From: JANNVZ01 sp031418455
Lineage (GTDB): Bacteria; Bacteroidota; Bacteroidia; Flavobacteriales_D; Sanyastnellaceae
Assembly (NCBI GenBank): GCA_031418455.1
Contig: JANOXJ010000032.1
Location: 1-51,803 of the forward strand
Direction of reading: 5' to 3'
Length of the DNA: 51,803 nt
The position numbers were made by a program, and so were the translations under genes. Position 1 is the first letter of the stretch; each line of letters begins with the position of its first letter. Positions 26,064-34,814 of this stretch are shown here, in pieces. Below the pieces are notes generated by a model. The model was not told where the DNA came from, did no database searches, and saw nothing but the letters and a program-made list of their open reading frames with translations.

Positions 26064-26077
26064 GTGCTTGTTTAGTA

Positions 26078-27256
26078 TTATTTAAATGCATCAAAACCGG
26101 TAACATCCATACCGGTAATAAGTAAGTGAATGTCGTGTGTGCCTTCGTAGGTAATAACTGATTCCAAATTCATCATATGGCGCATAACAGGATATTCATT
26201 GGTAATACCCATAGCACCTAAAATTTGACGTGCATCACTTATTATCACTTTGGCCATGGCTATGTTGTTGCGCTTAGCCATGCTTATTTGCGCTGTAGTA
26301 GCTCTGCCCTCGTTGCGCAGTTGGCCTAGGCGCAGGGTTAGCAATTGTGCTTTGGTTATTTCTGTTATCATTTCGGCCAGTTTCTTTTGCTGTAGCTGAA
26401 ATGCTCCAATTGGCTTGCCAAATTGAACGCGCTCCTTGCTATAGCGCAAAGCCACATCATAACAATCTAATGCCACACCTATGGCACCCCAAGATATGCC
26501 GTAGCGGGCAGAATCTAAGCAACCAAGTGGTCCGCCTAGTCCGCTTTTGTTTGGCAACAAGTTTTCTTTAGGCACCTTTACATTGTCAAAAATAAGTTCG
26601 CCCGTATCGCTTGCGCGTAGGCTCCATTTGCCATGCATGGTGGGTGTGGTAAAACCTTCCATGCCACGCTCTACTATGAGGCCATGTATGCGGCCTTCTT
26701 CATTTTTAGCCCATACCACAGCTATTTGAGCAAAAGGAGCATTGCTTATCCACATTTTAGCACCATTAAGCAAGTAGTGATCGCCCATGTCTTTGAAGTT
26801 AGTAATCATACCACCTGGGTTGCTACCAAAATCAGGCTCAGTAAGACCAAAACAGCCCATCCACTCTCCGGTGGCTAGTTTGGGCAAATATTTTTTACGT
26901 TGCTCCTCGTTACCATATTTGTATATAGGATACATTACCAGTGAGCTTTGTACTGAGGCTGTAGAGCGCAAACCGCTGTCGCAACGCTCCAGCTCTTGCA
27001 TAATAAGACCATAAGAAATTTGGTCTAACCCAGCGCCACCATACTCCACAGGAATGTATGGTCCAAAAGCACCAATTTCACCCAATCCTTTGAGCAAATG
27101 TTGTGGAAACTGGCATTTTTCGGCCGCGTCCTCAATTATTGGAGAAACCTCCTTTTTCACCCACGCACGGGCAGTATCGCGAATAAGTTTTTGCTCCTCA
27201 GTGAGAAGCTCGTCCATCTGGTAATAGTCGTGGCCTTGGTATAAATCTGTACGCAT
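26078..27256 (-). CDS. Glutaryl-CoA dehydrogenase-like acyl-CoA dehydrogenase
   Basis: FAD-dependent acyl-CoA dehydrogenase of 392 residues, most like glutaryl-CoA dehydrogenase, which oxidises and decarboxylates glutaryl-CoA to crotonyl-CoA in lysine and tryptophan breakdown. Evidence: the RSTASVQSSLVMYPI segment with R97-S98, matching the residues that bind the glutaryl carboxylate, the CFGLTEPDFGSNPGGM FAD-binding stretch, and the catalytic Glu at about 371 in TYEGTHDIH. No other genes of that pathway are in the window, so substrate assignment rests on family resemblance. Confidence 0.9.
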   Translation of the reverse strand: MRTDLYQGHDYYQMDELLTEEQKLIRDTARAWVKKEVSPIIEDAAEKCQFPQHLLKGLGEIGAFGPYIPVEYGGAGLDQISYGLIMQELERCDSGLRSTASVQSSLVMYPIYKYGNEEQRKKYLPKLATGEWMGCFGLTEPDFGSNPGGMITNFKDMGDHYLLNGAKMWISNAPFAQIAVVWAKNEEGRIHGLIVERGMEGFTTPTMHGKWSLRASDTGELIFDNVKVPKENLLPNKSGLGGPLGCLDSARYGISWGAIGVALDCYDVALRYSKERVQFGKPIGAFQLQQKKLAEMITEITKAQLLTLRLGQLRNEGRATTAQISMAKRNNIAMAKVIISDARQILGAMGITNEYPVMRHMMNLESVITYEGTHDIHLLITGMDVTGFDAFK

Positions 27257-27461
27257 TTTCTATTGAATGATTAAATTTATGCTGTAAATCGTCCTTTTTT
27301 CGGGCGCGAATGTAATGTCAGGATTAGATTTAACAGCCAATAACCTAATAGGTTCTATCTGTTATATGATCAATGCCCTAAAAGTTCGCATATTGCGCAG
27401 TTAGCAACAACCCTAATATGGCGCGCTCTGCTAAGGTGTAGCGCTCCATTTGCGCGGTCTC

Positions 27462-28922
27462 ATGTCCAATATATTCAATAAATACACTCATACACGCTTA
27501 AAACACATAGTATGTGCCATGTTGCTGTTATTACTTGTGGCAGACACCACACATTCATTTAGGCAACACATGCAGATGAGTATAGACGGAGACATGGTGC
27601 CTAATATTCTGCAGCTATCAGATTATGATAAAATTTTAAAGGATCCATTCGGCATTAGCATTATCACTCATAATGCTAAGTACAACAATCCCAATAGATT
27701 CTTTTGCCATTGGTTTCAGGTAAATTATTTTCTCAGCTTCCCAAATTTTTTGCAACAATGGGTAACACCTATTGACAGTGTTTATTACTCCATTGCCTTC
27801 TTAAAAACAGCTATTCAACTAGCCTTGCTTTTTGTGTTGGCATGCTTCATTCGACCTAACACAAAATTTTGGTCATTAGAATTTTTACTAGCTGCACTTT
27901 TAATTACACCATTTTTTCAAACCTTTGGCTACAATCAACAAATAGGGATTATAGACCAGTCAGTTACCTATGATATATTTTACTGCTTACCCTATTTGTT
28001 CCTATTGCTGTTTTTTCTTCCCATTTACAATGCATTAAGGGTGCGTCCCACTAAAGACATTAGCAATGCTGTTTTTATATTTCTTTTGCTTTGCGCTTTA
28101 GTATGCGCCTTTAGCGGACCGTTAAACCTTGGTGCCGCTCCTGTTATAGCACTTGCCATTATAGTGCATAGCATATTGGTTAGAATAAAGCAAAAAGAAA
28201 AAATTAATATCTTCAAATTATTACCCCCTAAAATATTTGTTGCCATAATTTTTTTAGGAATATGCTGTGGTTATTCGCTCATTTTAAATTCCATATCGGG
28301 CACCATGGCAGAGGATATTCCTCCTGTTGGAGAAAGATACTATCGGCTTTTTATAGGAATCGGAAAATTTGTTGCTTCCCATATAGCTTTACCGTGGCTA
28401 TTGATTTTTATACTACTTAATGGCATACTATTTAAGTTTTTCAAGATAGAAAACCTGACCAATGGTATACTTCAATTATTCAAATGGGTTTTGATTTGTT
28501 GCTTAATCTATTTGTTTTTGCTTCCGCTTGGCGGTTACAGATCTTACAGGCCTTACATTATCCGGTTCGATACTTTTATGCCAGTTACAATAGCGTTGCT
28601 ATGGTTGTTTGGCATAAGTACCATAGTGCTTATTGAGCATATCAAAACCAGAAAAAAATATTTCTATTACTTCGTGGTTACATACACTCTCATATGGTTT
28701 ACCCAAACCGATAAGTTAGCTGATAGCGCTTATGATTGCGAGAAAAAAATGCTGAATGAAATAGCCCAATCAGAAGAAAACATTGTAAAATTATCTGACA
28801 ATTGTTGTGTAGTTAGTTGGCAACCATATTATGATTATCGCCAATCTGAAAACAGCGCATTGTTGCTTATGAAATGGAATATTATTACAGAAAAAAAACT
28901 GTACTACTGTGACAAGAAATAA
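27462..28922 (+). CDS. Polytopic membrane protein of unknown function
   Basis: 486 residues from the ATG at 27462 (a TTG at 27450 is also possible). About eleven hydrophobic segments are visible: 13-28, then 112-130, 140-155, 171-190, 203-218, 222-240, 257-276, one or two in 295-325, 336-356, 371-391 and 399-414. The first two are separated by an 80-residue soluble loop holding an acidic SIDGDMVPNIL motif (40-50). That layout resembles GT-C glycosyltransferases, which carry a catalytic acid in the first external loop, but I recognise no specific family. The C-terminal 70 residues are soluble, with a Cys pair at 448-449. It faces the RNase HI gene with three bases between stops. The 205-base gap upstream shows no clear promoter. 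Confidence 0.7.
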   Translation: MSNIFNKYTHTRLKHIVCAMLLLLLVADTTHSFRQHMQMSIDGDMVPNILQLSDYDKILKDPFGISIITHNAKYNNPNRFFCHWFQVNYFLSFPNFLQQWVTPIDSVYYSIAFLKTAIQLALLFVLACFIRPNTKFWSLEFLLAALLITPFFQTFGYNQQIGIIDQSVTYDIFYCLPYLFLLLFFLPIYNALRVRPTKDISNAVFIFLLLCALVCAFSGPLNLGAAPVIALAIIVHSILVRIKQKEKINIFKLLPPKIFVAIIFLGICCGYSLILNSISGTMAEDIPPVGERYYRLFIGIGKFVASHIALPWLLIFILLNGILFKFFKIENLTNGILQLFKWVLICCLIYLFLLPLGGYRSYRPYIIRFDTFMPVTIALLWLFGISTIVLIEHIKTRKKYFYYFVVTYTLIWFTQTDKLADSAYDCEKKMLNEIAQSEENIVKLSDNCCVVSWQPYYDYRQSENSALLLMKWNIITEKKLYYCDKK

Positions 28923-28925
28923 TCA

Positions 28926-29405
28926 TTAAAACATTCCTGCTTCATCATCCTTATGCTTCTCATACCATGTGTCAGGTTGCAGGTTTCTGCCCAAACTTGC
29001 CTCCACGGCCAAATAGTCGCAGCGCTCGTTCATAGGGTGACCGTTGTGTCCGCGAATCCATTTAAATTTTACATGATGCTTTGCCGCCACTTTCAGATAG
29101 CGCTGCCACAAATCTGGGTTTTTCACTTTCTTCCAACCACGCTTTATCCAGCCATCTATCCACTTTTTTTCTACTGAGTCTACCACATATTTAGAATCGG
29201 AATAAACGGTAACATGACAGCCATCATTCTTAATCGACTCTAGGGCAATAATTACGCTTAGCAGTTCCATTCTGTTGTTGGTAGTAAGACGAAAGCCATC
29301 GCTCATTTCTTTATAATGCGGACCACTTTGCATAATTAGGCCATAGCCACCCGGACCAGGATTACCTTTTGCTGCACCATCTGTATATACTGTTATTTGG
29401 CTCAT
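28926..29405 (-). CDS. rnhA: Ribonuclease HI
   Basis: Degrades the RNA strand of RNA-DNA hybrids, removing R-loops and primers. 159 residues, standard length. The four catalytic carboxylates are D9 (VYTDGAAKGNPG), E47 (NNRMELLS), D70 (VYSDSKYVVD) and D130 (NERCDYLA), with the catalytic-loop His at 123 (GHNGHPMN). The basic WIDGWIKRGWKK handle region for substrate binding is present (82-93). It is the last gene of a minus-strand run from the FIST protein through PurN and MarC, 14 bases after marC. Confidence 0.97.
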   Translation of the reverse strand: MSQITVYTDGAAKGNPGPGGYGLIMQSGPHYKEMSDGFRLTTNNRMELLSVIIALESIKNDGCHVTVYSDSKYVVDSVEKKWIDGWIKRGWKKVKNPDLWQRYLKVAAKHHVKFKWIRGHNGHPMNERCDYLAVEASLGRNLQPDTWYEKHKDDEAGMF

Positions 29406-29419
29406 GGTTGTTAGTCACA

Positions 29420-30004
29420 TTAATTCAATAAGTAGCCTATGTTGCTACTAAATAATTTAACGGCTATAGCCAACAGTATTATTCCAAATATTTTTTCAAT
29501 AACTGCTATGCCCGCTACACCAAGCACACGCTCAATGGTATTGGTTAGTTTAAGTACTAAAAAAATAATTGGCATATTCAAAGCCACTGCTATAAGAATA
29601 TTAATTTGATGATACTCTGCCCTTAAAGAAATAAGGGTAGAAAAAGTGCCTGCTCCTGCTATGATTGGAAAGGCCAATGGCACAATGCTCGCTGCCTTTT
29701 CTGTGCCTTCTTTTTGTTTAAATAATTTTATACCCAGCACCATTTCCATGGCAATAAAAAAGAGAATAAACGAACCTGCAACAGCAAAAGAATTTACATC
29801 TACACCAAACAGATTCAGAAATTTTTCGCCAACAAACAAAAAGACTACCATAAGCAAAAAACTTACAGTAGTAGTGGTAATTGGTTGAATGTTGCCTGTT
29901 TGATTTTTAATCTTAATAATGATGGGTAAGCTGCCTATAATATCTATAACAGCAAACAGCACCATAAAACAGGACAAAATTTGTTTTGTATCTAATTCTA
30001 ACAT
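29420..30004 (-). CDS. MarC family (UPF0056) membrane protein
   Basis: 194-residue inner-membrane protein with six hydrophobic segments, the hallmark of the MarC/YchE/YhgN family. Family-typical motifs are the N-terminal ILSCFMVLFAVIDIIGSLPI, the middle SFILFFIAMEMVLGIK and the PLAFPIIAGAGTFSTLI stretch. The family was once linked to antibiotic resistance through the mar locus, but that was not upheld and transport function remains unknown. Followed by rnhA after 14 bases and preceded by purN with a 41-base gap, so probably co-transcribed. Confidence 0.9.
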   Translation of the reverse strand: MLELDTKQILSCFMVLFAVIDIIGSLPIIIKIKNQTGNIQPITTTTVSFLLMVVFLFVGEKFLNLFGVDVNSFAVAGSFILFFIAMEMVLGIKLFKQKEGTEKAASIVPLAFPIIAGAGTFSTLISLRAEYHQINILIAVALNMPIIFLVLKLTNTIERVLGVAGIAVIEKIFGIILLAIAVKLFSSNIGYLLN

Positions 30005-30045
30005 TTTGCAAAGAAAAGCAGATTAACCGAAACTACACCGTGCAG

Positions 30046-30606
30046 TTATAACAAGCTATCAATAACAGATGCATAGTGAGTTAGCTCCAGTGCTCTTACC
30101 TTCTGCTCTATGCTTTCCGGAGTTTCATTAGGTGCTAATGTAACCGATGACTGAAAAATAATAGTTCCCTCGTCATAGTGTTCATTTACCCAATGAATGG
30201 TAATGCCTGTATGACTATCCTTATTGGCAAACACAGCCTCGTGCACATGGTGGCCATACATGCCCTTGCCGCCATATTTTGGCAGCAATGCCGGATGAAT
30301 ATTTACGATTTTATTTGGAAAGGCACTTACCAAATGCTTTGGCACATGCCACAGGAATCCTGCTAAAACAACAAAGTCAATTTTATTTCTATGCAATTCA
30401 TTTAGAAAATCATCTGACTCTATAAAATTCGGTTTGTTGAGTATATAAGTTTCTATTTTCTGAGCACGAGCAATATCCAATACACCTGCATTAGGTTTAT
30501 TGCAGGCCACCAACACTACACGAGCTTTGTTTGATTTAGAAAAGTGCTCAATAATTTTTTTAGCATTAGAACCTGCGCCAGATGCCAATAAAGCAATTCG
30601 TTTCAC
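30046..30606 (-). CDS. purN: Phosphoribosylglycinamide formyltransferase
   Basis: Third step of purine synthesis: transfers a formyl group from 10-formyltetrahydrofolate to GAR. 186 residues, normal size. The catalytic residues are N102 and H104 (VNIHPALLPKYGGKG) and D145 (EHYDEGTII), with the GAR-phosphate loop ASGAGSN (8-14) near the N-terminus. The start is GTG at 30606, because no ATG precedes the first beta strand. It lies 44 bases downstream of the hybrid kinase gene; no other purine genes are present nearby. Confidence 0.95.
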   Translation of the reverse strand: MKRIALLASGAGSNAKKIIEHFSKSNKARVVLVACNKPNAGVLDIARAQKIETYILNKPNFIESDDFLNELHRNKIDFVVLAGFLWHVPKHLVSAFPNKIVNIHPALLPKYGGKGMYGHHVHEAVFANKDSHTGITIHWVNEHYDEGTIIFQSSVTLAPNETPESIEQKVRALELTHYASVIDSLL

Positions 30607-30650
30607 CTTTTAAGATTTAAAAATATTTGCCCGCAAATTAAGCAAACACT

Positions 30651-32567
30651 TTAGGCTCCTTTTAGCGAATTTAATTGATGGGCTGTATTGTGTATTGCCA
30701 TACAATCACTCATCTTTTGGTAAAGAAAATCTGGTTGAAAGGGTTTGGAAACATAATCGTTCATGCCACTGTCAAGGCATTTATCATATTCGTTGGTGAG
30801 TGCATTAGCAGTTAATGCAATTATCGGAATATTTATTTTTAGTTCTCCCCTTATTTTTTCTGATGCTTCATAACCGCCCATGCGTGGCATTTGCAAGTCC
30901 ATAAGTATAATATCAAACTCTGCTTCTTTAAGTTTTTCAAGCGCCTCATATCCATCAGTAGCCACTTCCACTTGTGCATTCCATTGCTTTATAATCGTTA
31001 CTGCCAAAAAACGATTTATCTCATTGTCCTCCACAAGCAATACACGAGCATTACTAAGGTTTTTCTCAACAGGCTCATCCATATCTGGTGCCAATGCTGA
31101 TGGCAGTATTAGTTTAAAACTAAATTCAGTTCCTCTTTCCTTTTCGCTTACAAGTTTTAAATCTCCTCCCATTATTTCCACCAGTTGCTTAGATATGTTG
31201 AGTCCTAATCCTGTGCCGCCATATTTGCGTGTGGTGCTAGTATCTTCCTGCTGAAATTTTTGAAATATTATTCCCTGCTGAGAATGTTCTATACCAATAC
31301 CAGTGTCCTTTACAGCAAATCTTATGCACTGTTTGTCATCTTCCACATCAATCAAAGCGGCTGAAGTTTTTACGCTACCATGTTTTGTAAACTTGATTGC
31401 GTTGCTTACAAGGTTAGATATTATTTGGTTTATCCTTGTTGGGTCGCCCAGGTGGTATTTAGATATTTTAGGATCTATATAATATTGAATACTCAATCCC
31501 TTTTCTTCTGCCTTCAAGCCAAGACTTTTTGTTAGAACCCTTAGCATTTTGTCTAAAGAGAATGGAATAGACTCCAATCTTAGTTTACCACTTTCAATTT
31601 TAGATACATTCAGCAAATCATCAATTAGAACCATCAAACCTTCTGAAGATGATTTAAGTGCTTCAATATATTCTCGCTGCGTATTAGATAGTTCTGTTTG
31701 TTCCAGAAGGCTACTCATACCTACAATAGCATTGATAGGTGTGCGCAACTCATGACTAACATTGGCCAGAATAGCCTTACGAGCTTCCAGGCTGGCATGT
31801 GCTTCTTCTTGTGATTCGCGCAGTTCTGACTGCAATTGCTTTTGTGAGCTTATGTCGAAAAATACGGCAGAGGTTCCTATTTTATAATCATTTTCATCAA
31901 GAGTGGGAGTGGTAGAACATAATATCCAAATAAGCTCTCCCTTTTTATTTAATAGAGGAGCTTCGAAAACCGCTTCGTGCGGGCTTTCGTTGTTTTTCAA
32001 TTGTTTTCTAATTTCTTTAAAGGTTGCAGGCGCCCCTAACAATGCCATTACACTTTTCCCAATCATTTCTTCCGATTTGTAGCCAAGCATTTCAGAAAAT
32101 CTGCAATTCACATCTAAAAATTTTCCAGTGATATCAATTTGTGCCATACCCAATTTCAAATTATTGAAAATAGAGAGCATCGTATTTTCTGTTACAATGC
32201 TTTTATGCTCAGCCTTTCTTCTTTGTTCAATCTCGGCATGCAGCATATCCGATATTTTGAGCAAGTCAGTATCATTAGCAAAATACTGATTAGGCAATAA
32301 TTTATTTGCTGCTTCTTTTAATGCCTCAAGCACTTGTGCTTGTTTTTGCATTATGTCCTTAATCTGTGTTTTACTTTCGATTAATTCTTTGCTGCTTATC
32401 ATCATAGCCCTTTCCAGCAACATTCTGTCTTCTTCATGGTGATCATAGCTCTGGTTAATAGCCTCAATAAATGGGACTAATTCATCTGGAACATTGGGGA
32501 AGCTTGGCAAATACTTTTTCATTTGCCTCTCTAACAGTCTATGATATTTAAAAAATGGGTTATCCAA
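30651..32567 (-). CDS. Hybrid sensor histidine kinase with PAS and receiver domains
   Basis: 638-residue soluble hybrid kinase. In order: an N-terminal helical coiled-coil region (about 1-125), a PAS domain (about 128-243), a HisKA dimerisation domain with phospho-acceptor H272 (ANVSHELRTPINA), and a HATPase domain with N box (NQIISNLVSNAIKF) and G boxes (DTGIG, GTGLGLNI). A receiver domain follows with phospho-acceptor D557 (LMDLQMPRMGG). No membrane segment is seen, so it senses an intracellular cue, probably with the FIST protein encoded 17 bases upstream. The start is TTG at 32567; the next ATG (32522) would drop the LLERQMKKYLP stretch that looks conserved in such kinases. No output regulator is adjacent. 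Confidence 0.93.
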   Translation of the reverse strand: MDNPFFKYHRLLERQMKKYLPSFPNVPDELVPFIEAINQSYDHHEEDRMLLERAMMISSKELIESKTQIKDIMQKQAQVLEALKEAANKLLPNQYFANDTDLLKISDMLHAEIEQRRKAEHKSIVTENTMLSIFNNLKLGMAQIDITGKFLDVNCRFSEMLGYKSEEMIGKSVMALLGAPATFKEIRKQLKNNESPHEAVFEAPLLNKKGELIWILCSTTPTLDENDYKIGTSAVFFDISSQKQLQSELRESQEEAHASLEARKAILANVSHELRTPINAIVGMSSLLEQTELSNTQREYIEALKSSSEGLMVLIDDLLNVSKIESGKLRLESIPFSLDKMLRVLTKSLGLKAEEKGLSIQYYIDPKISKYHLGDPTRINQIISNLVSNAIKFTKHGSVKTSAALIDVEDDKQCIRFAVKDTGIGIEHSQQGIIFQKFQQEDTSTTRKYGGTGLGLNISKQLVEIMGGDLKLVSEKERGTEFSFKLILPSALAPDMDEPVEKNLSNARVLLVEDNEINRFLAVTIIKQWNAQVEVATDGYEALEKLKEAEFDIILMDLQMPRMGGYEASEKIRGELKINIPIIALTANALTNEYDKCLDSGMNDYVSKPFQPDFLYQKMSDCMAIHNTAHQLNSLKGA

Positions 32568-32584
32568 AATATTCTGTATTTCGA

Positions 32585-33718
32585 TTACACTTCACTATAG
32601 GTTGTAATTGTCATAGTTTGATTGTGCAATGAACACATCACCTCATTTCTATTAGGCGATATTTCACCGTTACTATAAAAACCTGTATAAGTGCAATTTT
32701 TTCCAAACACCTGGCACACAGATTCTATTTCCTCATCCACACGTTGATCTAAAACTATTTTTCGTCCTACACAACTTATCATTAGCACCAAGTCAGGCGC
32801 CTGAATTTGTCCCATACTTTGAGAATGTGATGCAGCATCTTCTGCTCCCGAAACTAGTCGGTCCAAATTAGCCATCATAAACTGCACCTCTGCTCCCTTT
32901 GGAATATTACCAGCAAAGTGCATAGCGCCACTTTCTTCATCAATATTCAAAATAGTGCGAACTAATTTTTCGCCAGTTTTAGTATAAAGACAAAGCGGAA
33001 ACAATAAAGCCGCACCGGGCAGCTCGGAAGCTCTATGCCCAAGGTATTTTTTATACAGCTCCAATGCATTTTCACCATCTATTTCATATACCACATTGCG
33101 TCTGGATTTAGTCACAACTTTAAGTGGGCCAAAGGCATCCCAGCCACCTTGCGAGCCATGGCATATTTGAAGTCTTTCGCTATAAAATCCTATACAAACG
33201 ATTTTATTTTTTTCAGGAATTCGGTTTAGTCCCACCAGTGTGCCTGCAAACCTTCCGGCATCTGCAGCCAGGCCGCCAGTTACCAGCACATTTTCAGGCA
33301 TGTGGGAATTAATACCCAATAGCAAGTCATCTCCATTTACAGATATACCATCAGAAAAAATCAAGACGTGTTTTAACTTGGGCTTATTCATTGCCTGAGC
33401 AATAGCCAAACCACAATCTTGGCTAGAAGCATAATCGGAAATATCAAATTCGCGCACATCTAATTCAGTATGCTGGAATCTGCAGGCGGTAACACTCACG
33501 CAATTGTCCATTACCACCTCGCCATGTATTTCTCCGGCAGTACTTGCCATCACTATGTGTGCATGGTTATAACGAGATTTTAGCTCTTTAAATATTTCCG
33601 GTTGCCCTATTATATCTATTCCGCCAAAGACTAGTACCAAATTGGCACTGCCATTTAAGCTCATAGTTTTTGCTGGCCATCCAGTGGATTTTTGCCATAA
33701 AATTTGTTCTGTTTGCAA
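32585..33718 (-). CDS. FIST domain sensory protein
   Basis: 377-residue protein composed of a FIST-N domain (about 25-225) and FIST-C domain (about 225-370). Typical patterns are ANLVLVFGG, IVMASTAGEIHGEVV, HVLIFSDGISVNGDDLL, VLVTGGLAADAGRF and, in FIST-C, GAALLFPLCLY and the terminal CTYTGFYSNGEISP. FIST domains were defined bioinformatically as small-ligand (possibly amino-acid) sensors found with signalling proteins. Here the protein is not fused but encoded 17 bases before a cytosolic hybrid kinase. Start TTG at 33718; an ATG at 33664 is less likely because it would trim the N-terminal strand. Ligand unknown. Confidence 0.88.
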   Translation of the reverse strand: MQTEQILWQKSTGWPAKTMSLNGSANLVLVFGGIDIIGQPEIFKELKSRYNHAHIVMASTAGEIHGEVVMDNCVSVTACRFQHTELDVREFDISDYASSQDCGLAIAQAMNKPKLKHVLIFSDGISVNGDDLLLGINSHMPENVLVTGGLAADAGRFAGTLVGLNRIPEKNKIVCIGFYSERLQICHGSQGGWDAFGPLKVVTKSRRNVVYEIDGENALELYKKYLGHRASELPGAALLFPLCLYTKTGEKLVRTILNIDEESGAMHFAGNIPKGAEVQFMMANLDRLVSGAEDAASHSQSMGQIQAPDLVLMISCVGRKIVLDQRVDEEIESVCQVFGKNCTYTGFYSNGEISPNRNEVMCSLHNQTMTITTYSEV

Positions 33719-33859
33719 TGTAATAAGTTTAAGGGATTGACCTTTGTACGTTAAATATCAAAATAGTTACAAAACAGAGGGTTAACCTCCTAGCAGGCTA
33801 CCCATGAATGAAAGGTAATAATTAGATGAAAAATGCGCTGCCATTGTGCAATTGATAAG

Positions 33860-33867
33860 TAAGTTTG
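33860..33867 (+). promoter_or_regulatory. Candidate -7 element of gldA
   Basis: TAAGTTTG matches TAnnTTTG and would place the start of transcription near 33874, about 21 bases before the gldA ATG at 33895. No good -33 element at 17-23 bases was found. Confidence 0.42.
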
Positions 33868-33894
33868 ATGCCCATTGTAGAATAACAAAGAAGC

Positions 33895-34806
33895 ATGTCT
33901 ATATCTGTAAACAAAGTATCTAAGCTGTATGGCAAGCAGCTAGCTCTAAACGAAGTATCCTTTACTATTAATAAAGGTGAAGTAGTAGGTTTTCTTGGGC
34001 CTAATGGTGCCGGCAAAAGCACCATGATGAAAATAATAACTTGCTATATACCGCCTACCATGGGCAGTGTGCAGGTGTGTGGCTATGATGTAATGGCCCA
34101 AAGTATAGAGGCTAAAAAGCAAATAGGATATTTGCCTGAGCACAATCCGCTCTATCTGGACATGTATGTGCGCGAATATTTATCTTTTATTGGTGGTATT
34201 TATAAAGTGGCTGGTTTAAAAAAGCGTGTGGAAGAAATGATAGAAACTGTAGGCTTAGGACCAGAAGCGCACAAAAAAATAGAGGCCCTATCTAAAGGAT
34301 ATAGACAACGTGTAGGTCTTGCACAAGCCATGATACACAACCCACAAGTACTTATTTTAGACGAACCCACAAGCGGCCTGGACCCAAACCAACTAGAGGA
34401 CATACGAAAACTGATAATACAGATAGGCAAAGAAAAAACAGTAATGCTGAGCACTCACATAATGCAAGAGGTGGAGGCTATATGCAACCGCACTATCATT
34501 ATAAATAAGGGAAACATAGTGGCAGATAGCCCTACAGAAGCTCTGCGTCAAGGTAAAATGAGCAGCGGATATGAATTGTTTGTAGAGTTTAGCGGAGTAG
34601 TTTCTAAAAATGCTTTAAAGCAAATACAGGGTATTATAGAAATAATAACAGAGTCTGAAAATACGTACACCATATTTACCGGTGACGAGCGAGATGTGAG
34701 AAAAGAGATAGCCGAACTTGCACAAAAAGAAGGTCACTCCATACTAACCATGACTCGCAAAGAGCAGCGTTTAGAAGATGTTTTCAAACAATTAACTCAA
34801 AAATAA
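33895..34806 (+). CDS. gldA: Gliding-motility type ABC transporter ATP-binding protein GldA
   Basis: 303-residue ABC ATPase resembling GldA, the ATP-binding subunit of the GldA/F/G complex associated with Bacteroidota gliding. Visible are Walker A (GPNGAGKST, near 39-47), the signature (LSKGYRQRVGLAQAM, near 141-155), Walker B (VLILDEPTSGLDP) and the H-loop (LSTHIMQEVEAIC), then a C-terminal domain (about 230-303). The membrane subunits GldF and GldG are not adjacent, so gliding cannot be claimed from this gene alone. It converges with the MCE gene, leaving eight bases between the stops. Confidence 0.9.
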   Translation: MSISVNKVSKLYGKQLALNEVSFTINKGEVVGFLGPNGAGKSTMMKIITCYIPPTMGSVQVCGYDVMAQSIEAKKQIGYLPEHNPLYLDMYVREYLSFIGGIYKVAGLKKRVEEMIETVGLGPEAHKKIEALSKGYRQRVGLAQAMIHNPQVLILDEPTSGLDPNQLEDIRKLIIQIGKEKTVMLSTHIMQEVEAICNRTIIINKGNIVADSPTEALRQGKMSSGYELFVEFSGVVSKNALKQIQGIIEIITESENTYTIFTGDERDVRKEIAELAQKEGHSILTMTRKEQRLEDVFKQLTQK

Positions 34807-34814
34807 GCGCCACA

